Positions 1-12,757 of a stretch of DNA of 64,000 nucleotides are shown piece after piece. The first letter of the stretch is position 1; each line of letters begins with the position of its first letter. Origin of the DNA: Quillaja saponaria (taxonomy: Eukaryota > Streptophyta > Magnoliopsida > Fabales > Quillajaceae); NCBI GenBank assembly GCA_029379385.1, contig CM055607.1:19894615-19958614 (forward strand), in the 5' to 3' direction. The position numbers and the translations under genes are program-made. The notes beneath the pieces are model-generated. The model was not told the origin of the DNA. It did not search any database and saw nothing but the letters and a program-made list of their open reading frames with translations.

Positions 1-268
1 TGGGATTGCGTCCTCCAATGTAATTATTGATGATATAGTCAATCTAGCTAGTCCCTTATTTGCTGCTTATTTAGCTTTGTTTTTCAGAAATGTAATTGGG
101 TTGCTCATAATGTGGCAAGGAAAACCCTTACGGATCCTACTTTTTCTGGGAACTTTTCATCCTTGCAGAGCTGGCTTAGGAATTTACTATAAAGCCTAGC
201 TATTGTTTTTAAATATCAATAATATGGCCTATCTATCTTTGTTAAAAATAACAAACAAAAAAAAAACC
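1..268 (+). mobile_element. LINE 3' end (RNase H-like tail), partial
   Basis: One frame (about 81-179) reads as the C-terminal tail of a plant non-LTR retrotransposon RNase H domain (RVT_3 type). It has the pattern Phe-x-Phe, a Cys-Asn-Trp-Val-Ala-His-Asn-Val-Ala-Arg stretch, then about 20 residues and a stop. The His and Ala-Arg match the conserved 'N-x-x-AH-x-x-A' end of these domains. A stop interrupts the frame upstream, so the copy is dead, and it is cut by the window edge. An A-rich stretch at about 246-268 fits a LINE 3' tail. The family is well supported; the exact 3' boundary is inferred. Confidence 0.65.
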
Positions 269-956
269 CAATCACATCCAGTATCCCTTATTAGGTTCGA
301 CCATCTAACGGTGATTTTTTACCGTGTCAAACACCACAAATTCAGCATAGCCAATTAAACACCTCTACTATTATTATTATTTTGTCAATCATAAATAAAT
401 CTAGAAATATATATCAATAATTAAGATTCATCCTTCTAGTTTTTCTCATAATTTTCATCAAGGATTATTTGACCACTCATCTAACAAATATATCTTTCTT
501 GGAGTTTTGTTTTTATTAAGCTTAATAAATGTATTTTTCCAATTATCCAGAATGAGTTGAACTTCTCTATTTTATTTGTAATTTAGGTTGTATAATAATT
601 TTATAAGATTTATTAATCATATAAAATTATTATACAACTTCTTGAGAATTCTAAAGAAAATTATGAGGTACCACAGCTTTGAACTCAATAACGACGACAT
701 TACAAGGTACCCATTCAGATTAGGCAAAAGTAAAGACCGGTATTAACAGACGCAACAAGCATGGGCAAATAAAAAAAGAATATACTGTTCCAGTTTGCAA
801 CCTGGGCTTCGAAGACGGAAACCTTATTTCTCTCTTAACCCAACTCAAAAAGCTCAAATAAGCACCCATTTGTTAATTCACTTCAAAATTAAAGGTAGTC
901 ATAAATTAGAAACTAAAAGTTACAGTAATCACACTTTCCTAAAATTTACAGTGCGA
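269..956. other. Intergenic DNA and 3' flank of the NT-C2 gene
   Basis: No coding signal is visible. The stretch is AT-rich and holds one perfect hairpin at 587-638, listed separately. The part nearest 957 is probably the 3' UTR of the minus-strand NT-C2 gene, but I could not place a poly(A) site. Confidence 0.5.
587..638. repeat. Perfect 19-bp inverted repeat (hairpin)
   Basis: The left arm 587-605 (gttgtataataattttata) is exactly complementary to the right arm 620-638, with a 14-nt loop at 606-619. The arms are mostly A/T. The hairpin lies about 320 bp beyond the stop codon of the minus-strand gene. It could be a small foldback element or a chance AT-rich palindrome; no coding role is implied. 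Confidence 0.8.
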
Positions 957-3900
957 CTATGGGGAAACCTCAGCTACTGCAACATCAATAGACTCTGATG
1001 AAGTAGCAGACACTTCAGCCGCCAGCGTTGAAGACAGTGACTTTAACAACTGGGTGTAGTGAAACTCAATCTGTAATCGATGATGAAGTGGCGTTGATGC
1101 CATTAGACCTTTCTTTATATCTGCCAGCATTTCCCTTATAGGAATTGCAGCCAAGAAGCTCTTGATGTATTCTTTGCAAGATTCTTTCCCCTCGCACAAA
1201 GCCTCGTCATCTTGCTCACCCTTTAATGGTTCCTCGGGCCCAGCAACAGAGCCCACCTTTGCACTGGGTTCCTGGGCCTGCGTGTTATTGGGTTCTGTCA
1301 CTGCTGCAACAATCTGCTTGTCACTAGATGCTTTTTCATCAGATGGTTGAGCAACATTTGGCATTTTGTAAATTACTGTAGTATTGTCAAATTTCAAGAT
1401 ATATGCCTGATTGCAACCTTCATAGAGCCTCTCGCCTAGAGTGTCTATGATAAAATAAGCATCAGATTCAACTTTGAGGATGAAAAAATGGTCATTCCAA
1501 CTAACAATATAAACCCAGGGTTCACCATTGCTTGGGCACTCTGATCCAGCATGACTAATCTCATCCCAGATGTTATCAAAAGACATGGCACCATGCAGAA
1601 AGTCAAATCTCCCCTCATCCATTCCTTCCGGATGGAAAAACCCAATGAAGGACTTCCCAGGAAATACAGAAAGAGGACGTATTTTAGCTTGAATGACAGT
1701 ATCCAGATCAAAGTGCTTGTCAGGAAATTGCTGTTTATAGGTCTCATTCTCACATAGGTTCCTCCACTCTAAAGAGCCCTCTCGAATCAGACTATCAAAT
1801 TGGGACTTTATGGGCAATATATTGTGGTTATTTTGGAACCAATCAGCTATCACAGCAACAAGGGCAGTGCATGCACTCTCGCCTGCTGCTTGTTCACTTC
1901 GCTGATCAATGGAAGCAAAGAAAACCTGTGTCTGAAGCTTCAAGTGCCCATCACGGCTAGTTACTTCTTTCCGCTCCCAACTGCCAATGGCAAAACTGTC
2001 ATCCCCAAATTCAGAAACTGACGACCGGTTTGCAGAAGAATCCTCCTGTGGCTTATGCATCTACAGCACAGTTCAAATTAATTACAGTAATAAATTAATC
2101 TAATATAATTTGGCACAAGTTGCAGAAATGTTAAAACAAATCTTAAAATGGGAAAAACATAAGTCCTTACAACATTTAGTTATTATAGGCTTTAATCAGA
2201 GTACTTATTTGAGGTTGATAGGTTTCTATCTAAGTTTCAATGATAAATGAAAAACTAAGGAGCATAATCCAGTTTCTAATACAAAATTAATATTCCAGGT
2301 ATGCAAGCAAGATTCTATCAACTAGTTGGTCCAATGACAAAGACCTCAGTATCAATTCGCAACATGAACAGCAAGGATTTAGCAACTGAGCAAATAAAAC
2401 AGACTCTTACCCCAAGAGTAGAAGATTCATCAGAGCTGAGCTGCCGGCGATCAAAATCTATGTCATCACCACCTTCTTCTCCATAGGCCTTCTTCAACAA
2501 GGGCTCTCCTTTGGCTTTAGGAGATCTGAAGCTCAACTTCCTCTTCCTCCATGGTAGTATACTACGCTTTGAACTTTGTAATACAGATTGCTCAGACACT
2601 GAAGCAGCTGAATCCTCATGTTGCAAACACCCAACATCTGATTTACGATTACTACAGAAAACCCAGTCCTCATCACTGCCATTTACCATCATACTGGAAT
2701 AAAATGATTCTCCAGCATAGTTTGCATAGGGCAATGTCCCATAACTGAATGACTTCCTAACAGTGGAGTCCTCTTTTCCCTCCTCTGACTCTCCTTCCTC
2801 ATAATCATCAAGAGAGTCAGAGTCAAAAGGGTAGTTACAATCACCGTCATCACTCTTGGCAGAGCACCTGCCTTCACTACCCTCTTCCTCACAGCAGGCC
2901 TTTTTCGCTTTCCTGGTGGATACATACTCTGTAAATATCTTTACTTTTCTAAGACCAGCTTTGATAGCAGAAAGCTCACCCTTTTCTACCAACGCAGTTT
3001 CCCCTGAACAGGGTGGTGATGGAACAGGAACTATGGATCTCTGAACTGGATCCGTGCTTTCTTGAGAAGCTCTCAATTCTAATAAGCTAACCAATACCTG
3101 GATGATCAATAGAAACTTGAGATTGGCAAATTTAAAATCGGAATCAGGAGAGAGAAAATAATTGAAAGCTTGAAACTAAAACGATAAACACGAGGTAACA
3201 AAAATGATACAGCCTATGCATAATGGAAAAACTATGAATTGTATGGCATGAATGAAGAAACAGATAGAAACTAGCTGGGAGAACGTACATAGAGTGAAGG
3301 AGAAGGAGAAGAAGAAGCCTCAACAGCACCACCAGGGAGTCTGAGTGGGATGTTTAATTCAAAGTCGTTTTTATCAGCTGCAGATGCCAATTCAGCAAGG
3401 TTCAATAATGCTGTTCCAACAACAGGAACTTTGTTCTTTGGCCCTTGATTCAATCCCTGCAATTGAATGAATGGAGTGAATACAATGTGAGAAATTGATA
3501 CATAAATTAACAAATGCAAAAGGCTAATAATAGTATGAAGACCTTGTGAGCCTCTCAAAAAGAAAAAAAACAAATATTTAGATTATTGTTCTAACAGCCA
3601 TGACCAAAATAGTCAACTACTATCACTACAAAACAGCAAAAAGAGACTTTCAATTGAAAAAATTTTAACAAGACAAATTGCAAATAAAATTTTACAAAAT
3701 CCGACAACTTGTTCCTTGAAGATGATGATGAACTCTCCAATCAAATGTCAAATTAAAATAATAAATACATAAAGATGGAAAGATTAGCATAGACAGCCAA
3801 ATCCCACATGGAGTCACTATGAGTTGCGGGCTTGAATATAATCTTTTGAATAATTCGACCTATTTCAAAATAAAAAGAGACGTGTACAATCCCACATGGA

Positions 3901-4573
3901 GTCACTATGAGTTGGGGGAGTTGGGGAGGACCAAAATTGAGCTTGAAGAGCTGCAAGATTACCAAAATTTTCGTCAACAGGATAAGTCCTTCATGGTTTT
4001 TGTCAACAGGAATTTCACACCTCCATACCAACGCCAATAAATATTTTTCGAACCCACAAATTTTTTGAAAAAAGAAGAAATTATCAATAAATATATAAAT
4101 TTACCATGAAATCCATATGCATTCATCAGAAAGAACCTCAAAGACGCAAGCTATTTAATCGGAAAGGGAAAGGAAAATGGAAAGGAGGATAGAGATAAAG
4201 AAAGAGAGAGACTGACATTGAAGACAGTGAAAGCTATCTCCCAAGGGTGAAATACATTGTCTTTGTAGGCTGACAGATTGCAGAGGCTCTGAAACTCCTC
4301 GGCCCACTCAACGAGGCCGTTATGGGCCAAAGCGTTAACATCCACCTCCCTCGTGAAATTCCTCCTTACCGCTGTCCGCCTAAGCGAGCTCAACGCCAAC
4401 TTAGGACCTTTCCACCTAATTTCAACTGTGAACCTTCTGACTTCACTACTCCCCTTCTCTTCACCCTCCCACACCAGATCGCACCCATCCAACCTCCGAA
4501 CAATCAGTCTCACCTCGTACTTCCTGGAAACCAGAGGCGGCCATGGCCGCCACTTCATCATCTTCACCACCAT
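957..4573 (-). CDS. NT-C2 (EEIG1/EHBP1 N-terminal) domain protein, 771 aa, four exons
   Basis: The exons on the minus strand are 4573-4217, 3456-3289, 3097-2411 and 2060-957 (119, 56, 229 and 367 codons). All introns are phase 0 with GT..AG ends; intron 1 uses the donor GTCAGT. The protein starts MVVKMMKWRPWPP, the typical start of the plant NT-C2 family. Exons 1-2 form the membrane-type C2 domain (residues about 1-175, ending near GPKNKVPVVGTALLNLAE). Exon 3 is an acidic and Ser-rich linker. Exon 4 holds the conserved plant-specific block with DQRSE, GESACTALVAVIADW, NDHFFILKV and IDTLGERLYEGC, then a low-complexity stretch and a helical end (CKEYIKSFLAAIPIRE). Length and order match the Arabidopsis At5g04860/At3g11760 group. 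The NT-C2 domain is thought to tether proteins to membranes or the cytoskeleton; the biochemical role in plants is not settled. No defect is seen, so the gene is probably functional. Confidence 0.93.
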
Positions 4574-6019
4574 TTCTTAATCCCGAAACTATTAAACAGA
4601 ATTCCTCAAAACATGTCCATTAATATTCAAACTGATGACAAAGATCATAAGAAAAAAAGAAACCGAAACTTTCTAAGGAATCTCCAAATTTTTTGAACCG
4701 ATTAAGCGTTCCACTTCGGATCTTTGGAAATCCATCTGAAAACCGTTGAAGGATAATTCAAAGAAGGGGTTTAGTTGAGAGAAGCTTTCCCGAGAAAATC
4801 TCCGCAGAGACATCGGACTGTTAAGAATATGCCGTTATATTACATTGGTTTAATGAGAGAGAAAGACAAAAACATATAGCATGGTCTCTATCAAACTGTG
4901 CGTTGGAGAAAGTGATAGGAAGATAACTGGGGTTAAAAATGGAGAGAGAGGGTAGAGTAAGGTTAGGCTTAAGTTGTGTTCTGGATATCCCCAGAAGTAA
5001 CGGCGTGGTAACGAGGTGGGTGACCTCTCCCGTTTTCCTTCTCTTATTTCAAATAATTTGTTTCTAATTTTCTATTTATGAGACGCGTTTGGATCCATTC
5101 CAAAGGAGAACCCATGGAGGGTCACATGGAGAGAGACAAAACTGCACCATTCTGGCTTTTTTTTTTTTTTTTGATAAAATGAAATGGAAAGGTAGATTGG
5201 ACGAACATTGCGTCCACATCATTATTATCATATATCATGAAGAATCCCTACCCTAAATATGTTGGGCCTAAAAGTTCTACCAAGAGTAATTACGATTATT
5301 ACTACTCTATATCAGGAAGAACCCTATTATATATATGTTAGGGCCGAAGCTAGAAGTGCCTTCAAGAGTAGTCACAATCATGTATAAAAATATAAATTTA
5401 TCCCTAACAAAGGTTGTCAAAGGGACTCAAACTCTCAACATCTTTGAGAGAGTACTTCTTGAGTATTGTTTTGATAGTTAAACTAACCCGTTGTTTGTTT
5501 TTGGCTTTATTTCACAAAATGTTTCAATCCAACTGATCCATTTTAGAAATAAATAAGAACAACTATGCAAGACATAGAGCTTGTATATGGCCTTGGTGGC
5601 AAGGTTTGAATCTACAAGTGTGGCAGAAGCTAAACCAATGTTTCATCTACTTCCTCAATCTGTCCCTCTATATCTTCTGGGACTATGTAAAATCTTTCTA
5701 CTTCTGGTCAATTATTGTCCAAAGGATGTTGTTTGTGCTTTTGGCAATGAAAAGTAAGTAAAAATAACATAAGTGAAGATCTCCAAAAGCCAAAAACCAA
5801 TTCCTACTATACTGACAATATATTATCTAGGTCGTGAAAGGAGGAGAAATGAACCAGCTTTGGCTAATCAACTTTTTTTTTAATAATAATAATAAGTGAA
5901 AATATGCTTCTTCTTTTTTTTAATAATAATAATAAAATAAAATATAAGTTAATGTGCATCGTTTTAAATTAAGCCAAAACGGCATAGTTTCATCCCTTTT
6001 CATAGGTTTCCTTCTCTAG
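4574..6019. other. 5' flank of the NT-C2 gene; no genes seen
   Basis: This holds the 5' UTR and promoter of the minus-strand NT-C2 gene, with no open coding sequence. A T-rich run lies at about 5158-5172. Two imperfect copies of a roughly 75-bp unit occur in tandem at about 5236-5305 and 5311-5385, sharing 'gaagaa(t)ccct...atgtt(a/g)gg(g)cc'. I saw no convincing TATA box and no transposon ends. Confidence 0.5.
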
Positions 6020-9000
6020 TGTGATGACTCGTAATTTTGATTATGCCCAATTAGGGGATTGGAGGTTTAGAATAACTTAATGAGCACTAAAAACTATTTT
6101 GAATATTTTAGAATACATAAAATTATTTTCGTAAATTACACATGCTTTCATTTTATATAATAACTAAATTATTTTTACAAAATTTAAATTATACAATATG
6201 TTTAAAGTTAAACATTTACTATTTTAGGAGTTTATATTAAACTGGATAAAACTTTGAGAACCCATTTTAAATTTTAATTTTAAAAATCATTTTGGACCAC
6301 AAAATGAGAAACAAGTGTCCTCGTCACTTGTTCAATTTTCTCATTTTTCTTTTTTCGCTTGTCCTTTTATTCATTTTTCTCTATTTTCCATTTTCCCTTT
6401 CTTCCTTCTTTTTCCCTCCCCCACTCGTGAATTCCTTCTATTTTCCTCTTTTTCTTCTTCTTCTTCATGTGTGAGCTGCCACCCCACTTCCAACTGAAAT
6501 TTACCCCCCATTTCCCCTCTAAAACCCTCCTAACCACCTTCCATTTTAGCTTTCTTTCTCCCCTCCAAATAGCAACTATAAACCACCCGTAAAACAGCAT
6601 CTATAGTAACTATTTATGCCCAGAATTTGCAGTTTGTATTTGCCCTATTTCCAGGCACTTTAGATGGCCATTCCAGCTCTAAATTGCATCTATTTGTAAT
6701 CTATTTCGATCCACTTAAAGCCACTATAGCTCCCCAATTTATGCCACTTTGGAACAATTTTTCAGCCACCATTGCTTCTCATTTTTTACCCTCAAATCCA
6801 ACTCATTTTGGAGATATTTCCAACCACTTCCAACTACAATTTAATCTTCTATTTGACACTAAAACCATTAATGTAAATTATTGGCCTATGGATCCTTCTT
6901 GCAGTATTGAATTTCCATGCATTATAGCAAGCTAATTCCTATAGTTGTGAGCTTGAAATTGTGTTCTCTTGATTCCAATTGTTGGTTGTTTGAATTGTCT
7001 AGTGATTCCGCCTATTTTGGAACCCTAGCATAATCTTACTTATTTGGAATTTCCATGAATTAAGTCTTGGTTAGTTGTATGGGTATTTTGTTGTGAAAAT
7101 TCAATTACAAGAATGTCATTTCTGATGTTGGAATGTTCGTTGGAAACATAATGTGAAAATTTTTTAGATTCAAGTTTTGGAGGTTTTGAATTGTAAATTG
7201 TTTTAAGTGTGGGAAATGAAATTGTTGGGTTGATTTGCAAATAAGTAATTCTAAAACTTACTTTAAAATTTTTGGATTCAAAAAACTCTTGGAAATGTCT
7301 ATTTTTTGTTAGTTTGCTGAACTTTAAAAATATTGGTTTTGAGCATATGTTTTCACTTTGTTGCATATATAAATTTGGTTTGGAGTTCACTAAGGTTAAT
7401 TTAGCATTTTTTAGCTATTTTGGACATTCGTTATAATTGGTTTTGCACTTTTGCTTTTGGGCTTGAATGTAATGTTTTATGGTTGAAATTTGAATTTAGG
7501 CTTTGTGGGGGGGGGGGAACAAGTTGCTTCTATTCCTTGTTTATTCCGTTTGGTTCCTAAAAACTTGTGAATCTTGTTATTTACTTGAATCACCTTTTTG
7601 AAATTATCTCAGGGTCATTGGACACTCCCACATATTCGGCTGGGTGACTTTCAGTTCCAGGCATTCTTGGAAGCTTTGCTTGTACTGTGAGTGAATAGTG
7701 TCTAGTGCAGTATTTTCATTGTACTCACTATATGCATCACTACTTTTCAATTTGAAAACTACTTCTTATATAAACATGTTTTACATAAACTTGAGTTATA
7801 ATCCTTCAAACTTTTTCAAACTAGTTTATGAGTAAAATATTTCGAAAGTGTCATTGGACTGTCAAACATTTTGAAGATCCCTTTTGAATTACTTATGCTT
7901 ACTTAGTATCGTTATTAGTTGCTTTACATTCTTGGACATAGTCATTGGGGACAAACACTTTAACATTGCATTCTCCCTTATTTGTTAAGTGTCATAGGAC
8001 ATATGATTTGAATATATTGAATTTGATATTGCCATTTGATTATTAGGGTACAATTGTATTTGGCTTTCGATTTGATAGACTTTTTTGACTTGGAAAGTAA
8101 ATATCAAAATGTTAGTTATTCGGATAATGATATTGGAAACGCTTCCGTTGAATTTCTTATTTTTCATCTTGGCATGACTTTGTTATTCAAGTATTCTATT
8201 TTCCTTTCGGATTGTTTTGGTAGGATGGTAGTTGCCAGAACACCTTAGCATTTAAGAATAGTTAGCCTATGTGCACATAGTACATATTTCGGTATAGTTA
8301 ACCTAACCTCGCCTGTAGACCAAAACATGTGGAAATGAGCTCAGTACCATAGTTAGTGTGGGTTTGGTAATGACTTGTTGTAACCTATGGGTTCAATGAT
8401 TTTTATTGGAATTGATGAATTTGACACCCTAGTTAGCTAAAGTTTGTCGTTGACTCATTGTACCTAATAGGTATAACAGTTTGATAGTTTTGACAATGTA
8501 CAGTGCCTACATGTGATTTTCATAAAATGGTTATGACCAATGATTTATTTATATTGTTTTCAGATTTCAATTATACCTCTTTCACTAAATGGTTGTTGAC
8601 TAATGGTTTTACATTGCTTATGTTTTCAAATATATCATTGCATCTTTATGTAAACTGATTATGGATAAAAATATTTATGCTTTGGCTTGTTTCCCTACCT
8701 ATTATATTACGTAATGTCTATTCATGTGACTCATATTTGTTAGTTGATATTTTTATTTTTAGATAGCTGATCTTAGGTTTCGAGGGTTCCGAAGTTTTAA
8801 GTTAAAGGAAGGTATTCATGTAAAGTTTCTTTTTGGTATGTCCAGCCTTTGCTTTAACTTATGCCTAATTGTATTTGTACCTTTTTGTATCTAGATATTT
8901 GTATATGTATATTTGTAAATTACACTCGACTGCAACTTTATTATAGGATTTGTTTTTGTTTAGATATGTACTTTTGGTCATGGATGATCCCTTTTTGAAT

Positions 9001-9163
9001 TATGATGTTATTATATCAAGCTTATAACCTTCTGATTGTTCGAGTTTCAGAGAAACTATTGCAGTTTTGTTTTCTTTTCAAGTACCTTTGTAAGCTTGTT
9101 TGGGTCATGGTGGGACTATGTTCAACCTAATTCATTCTCCAATGATGGCCCCTAGTTGGGTTG
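6020..9163 (+). mobile_element. Degenerate long LTR (Ty3/gypsy-like), probably solo
   Basis: The block opens at 6020 with TGTGATGACTCGTAATTTT, the usual look of the start of a plant Ty3/gypsy LTR. It ends near 9163 in a 'gcccctagttgggttgtg' stretch resembling such LTR ends. It has no protein-coding content; the open frames near 6292-6600 and 6627-6935 are C/T-rich noise without recognisable domains. A run of about ten G lies near 7507. The next repeat (9164) abuts it directly. The family call rests on end motifs and lack of genes; I found no second copy in the window, so the boundaries are tentative. Confidence 0.4.
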
Positions 9164-11429
9164 TGTTATTACCTGATATTTCAGTACTATGCTTAGAATT
9201 GTTATAAGTAAATTTTATTTACAAGTAGAATAAATTTATACACAAGATAAACTAAAGTGATACCCATTTAGTATACACATACATAAATAAAATAAGAAAT
9301 TTTTTCCGCATCAGAAACTTTACAAACATTGACTTTGACGTTTTCTTGTCTTTTCCTTCTTTTCTTTTCATTTTTTTTTGGCTCCTCCCACTGCCTTTGT
9401 GTTTTTTTTGTTCCCTGCCTCCCGAAAGCTCATCTCTGTTTTCAGTTCCTTTTTGGTGCTGCCCATGAGAATCTCTTTCCCTCCCTCTCTTTCTCTTCAC
9501 GTGTTCTGTTCTTGTTTACTTGATTTTCCAAACGCAATTGCAGGTCGTTCTCTAGTATAATTAGACCCATATCTGCAAAACCACCTGAGAATCCGAAGCC
9601 ACCCACTTTACTTTATAGAACCTTGTTTCTGTGTTCCAGCTTCTTTCAAAGCCGTTTTCCGACAAACCCAGATGGACAAGAAGCCTCTGCTCCCACATGG
9701 TAGCCTCGAAAAGAAACCCATGCCACCTCCACTCTGCTCACTACCCGAGCACGACGAAATCGTTCTTCCTATAACCCCTTCATCACTTGAGGACCGCCTT
9801 ATCTTTGGGCCTTGTTCAGATTGTTCCCTTATAGTTGATGCCTTAACACTTTCTTTTAATACCCCGAGGATCTCAGCTTCTTCTTCACAAGACCCTGCAG
9901 CTCACAAGATTTTCAATCCCCACAAGCTTGGCTTGACCGAAGTTACCCATGGCGTAAAACCAACCTCCATCGCTCCAAAACAGCTCCTATTATGGCCGTG
10001 AAGTGCTTCTTTCCTCTTTGACCGTCCGAGAGCATACCAAGATGGTAACTGCCATGTTGAGTCTTGGCCTGCGCTTGGATTTCTTTCCAGCTCCTTGTTT
10101 TTCATTTCTTTCATTTGTTATTCCTAATTTTTTTTTTTTTTCCATGACTTCAAGTAACTGAGCTTCTTTCCTTGGATGTGAACATGGGTTGGATTGTTAC
10201 AACTGTATAATCGTATGTCCTTGTTGAGTTTAGGGTGGATACATGTTTTTGTTATAAATTTCAACCCATGACTTAACATGCTTGAGATGTTACAAGCTTA
10301 GGCTAGCAGGTTTTCTTTTTTCTGTCAAAATCCGTTCTTTTTTCATCAAAAAATAAAAAAATAAAAAAATAGTAGAGTTTGATTCAGATTCGCCTTGCAA
10401 TGTGGTAAAATTTATAGTTGGATGGTGTATTACTTAAATTAACTTTAAAACTAATGTTAATATTGAATTGATGAAATTGTGTTGATTAAATTGGGATAGA
10501 TATGCACATATTCGTGAACTAGAATAAATAAGTTGCCTTTAAGGTATTTGTTGAAAGGCCTAAAAGAGACCAAGTGTGCGAGTCCATTCAATTTCCCTTA
10601 TTTTTCTTGAAACTTAATTATTTCCTTGTGGTGTGTTTTAAAGGTTTGGATTTAGGAATTGTAAGGAGGTAAAATACAAGTTGGTAGTGATGGAAATAGT
10701 TGATGTAGAATTGAGTTGTGATGAAATTCCAAGATTTAAGTTTTATTATCATAAGAGATTAATTCAATTTCAAGTTAGTATTTGAACTATATTAAGTGAG
10801 GGAAAAAGTTGTGATTGAAGGTTTAAAGAAAATTTAAATTAGAAAGGAGTGTGTTGGGATAAATATGTAATTCAAGTTTTGATTATTTTAATTAACTAAA
10901 CTAAATTCAAGATTTATATTTGGAAACGGAGTAGTAGTATGTGGGTGGATGGAATTGTATTGATCTTATAGAGATGGATGTATGTATATATATATATATA
11001 TATGAAATGGAGTTAATTATGTCCTTAAGATGTTTAACAAAATGTCTAAGAGGAACTAGTTGTAATATAATGAATAGAACTTAGTAGATTAAAATCTGGG
11101 GGGTTAAGCATTATTATAAATTTGAATAAAATTCGAAAAACAAATAGTAAAGAATTATTGGTTAAGTGGTTAAAAAAATTAAGGAAATATTGAAACTTGG
11201 TTGGATTAATAGTAGAATTTCATGATCCAAGCCCTTGGTTGATTTTAAAAGATTAACTTAACATGGATTTAATGTTGGGAAAATGAGGAATGTTGAAAGT
11301 ATGGGTTAGTATTGATTTCTTGGTATGTATATATATAATATATACATACATGATATGGAATCAAGTTTTCTACAAGGTATTTGTTAAAATACCTAAAATG
11401 ATTTAGTTTCAAGAAACATATGAGAGTTG

Positions 11430-11461
<32 letters not shown>

Positions 11462-12757
11462 AAAAGTTTTAGTAATTAGAGAATTATAACTATGAAATTT
11501 TAAACTAAGTAGTAATAAGTGAAAATATGATTTTCAGTTCCGGAACCTATTGTTGACCCGATGATGTACGTGAACGCAAGAGGGAGCGACGAGCGAGATT
11601 CGTATTACTGTGAGTGACAAATGTTACCCTTTGGTTGCTAGATTAATGTGTTTAATTGTTTTGATGTATTTGTATGAATATGTTCATATAGTGGTAAATA
11701 GGAATATCTAGTGCTATAATTGAATTTAATGCTATATGGTTGATCTTTGTATATTAATTGAATTATGATTAATGTGTGATTTTGTTTGCATTTGATAAGA
11801 GCCAATATAACAAATTTTTATTCAAAATGATTTTTACATACGAAATAGAATTCGGGTGCACCTAGGATACATCTGCTTTGTTTATGTGATTTGTGATTAA
11901 AAATATTTGAGTAACTCAACCCCTGGGATGGATATGTGAAGAGTATCTATTTGGTGTGCAGGAACAAAATTGCCCCTGGGAGGATATGTATTTGGTGTGC
12001 GGGTGCTGAGTTACTCTAATTGGCCCTTTAAGTGCTTTGAATGCTTTGATTGATTTGTTATATAGTGTATTACATGAATTGTGTTTGTTTAATTTTATGT
12101 TTTCTATATTTATGTACGTATGAAATTTAATTGTTTTGAAATTCATGTTATTTTGAAATTATTTGGCCTATGTATTTTATTCATGTATTGAATGATACTA
12201 GTATCCTTTGGTTATATTTTTCACTCACTGAGTCTTTACAACTCACCTCTCTTTTATTTATGTATTTTTTTTCTATTAACGGGATCCTAGTATACATCAC
12301 CGACGATTATGTGACTTGCCGATAGTGTGTGGCAATGTATTTCTTCAGGATCACAAACTTGAAGCTAAATGATGGAAGTTTGCAGTCACATTAGGGCCTT
12401 GGGTGTCGGATTTCATATTGTATAATAGTTCACTTATTTGTTGCTGTGGAATAAAATAGAGCGGAGCTCCTTGTGTATATTGTTGTTGTTGTTAACTGGT
12501 TGAATGTAAGCAGGTATTTTATATTTGTATTTTTGACATGTTTCACTTTACAGAGAACTTTTCCCAAAAATTCTCCTTAAATTGATGTATATTTTAATAA
12601 ATAAGCATTTTTATTTAATTAGTGTTTTCTAAATTCTATTATTACTTTTTTTCTAGTTGAGGGTTAAATGTGTTTCTTTGATTTGTAGTTAGGGTTACGG
12701 AGGTTTGATTACCCATTCTTATGGCCAAGCATGCCTGGCTCCGTGTAGGATGTGACA
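9164..12757 (+). mobile_element. Long LTR-like repeat, copy A (about 3.6 kb)
   Basis: It starts TGTTATTACCTGATATT (9164) and ends TGTGACA (12757), the TG..CA form of an LTR. Its right part (about 11440-12757) matches copies B (14090-15282), C (18190-19449), D and E (minus, 52752 and 57049). Shared landmarks are 'gat(a/g)ctagta..cttt', 'cactcactgagtc' and an end resembling 'gttacggaggtttg...gtgaca'. The part at 10960-11100 matches the reverse complement of copy D around 54950-55080. Between those shared parts lies a segment (about 9300-10140) unlike other copies that contains a host TPK exon. Related blocks containing 'aggtatttgtt(g/a)aaa' or 'agatgtttaacaaaa' recur near 10540, 11020 and 11370. 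Flanking 5-mers (ggttg/ggtca) do not form a clean target-site duplication. The family is probably Ty3/gypsy, because copy F is joined to a gag. Confidence 0.6.
9672..10000 (+). pseudogene. Fragment of a two-pore K+ channel (TPK2/3-type) N-terminus
   Basis: Intact TPKs are plant potassium channels of the tonoplast or plastid with two pore domains; this copy holds only the cytosolic N-terminus. Reading starts at ATG 9672 (MDKKPLLPHG...) and shows the family pattern of a 'LPE.(N/D)(E/D)' turn, 'I(V/P)..PITP', 'L.(D/N)RLIFG' and 'DAL(T/S).S(F/L)N' at residues about 23-67. A frameshift lies at about 9910-9930. Downstream, the +2 frame gives WRKTNLHRSKTAPIMAV (about 9948-10001), matching the conserved 'LHRSKTAPAMAV' just before the first membrane segment. 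After that similarity stops, and no membrane helix, GYGD filter or EF-hand follows. I recall the family motifs rather than having aligned them. The fragment lies inside LTR-like repeat A, in the same orientation. Confidence 0.7.

Noticed and set aside
1162..2021. Plus-strand open frames across the NT-C2 last exon
   Set aside because: They are antisense shadows of a clearly conserved minus-strand exon.
4322..4696. Plus-strand frame of 124 codons
   Set aside because: Antisense to exon 1 of the NT-C2 gene; its Pro/His-rich product is a by-product of that exon.
5575..5690. tRNA- or SINE-like stretch with 'aaggtttgaatct'
   Set aside because: Only a B-box-like word is present; no cloverleaf, A-box or tail could be drawn.
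6292..6600. Overlapping short frames rich in Phe, Leu and Ser, or Lys and Trp
   Set aside because: They come from a C/T-rich tract in an LTR-like block and have no domain.
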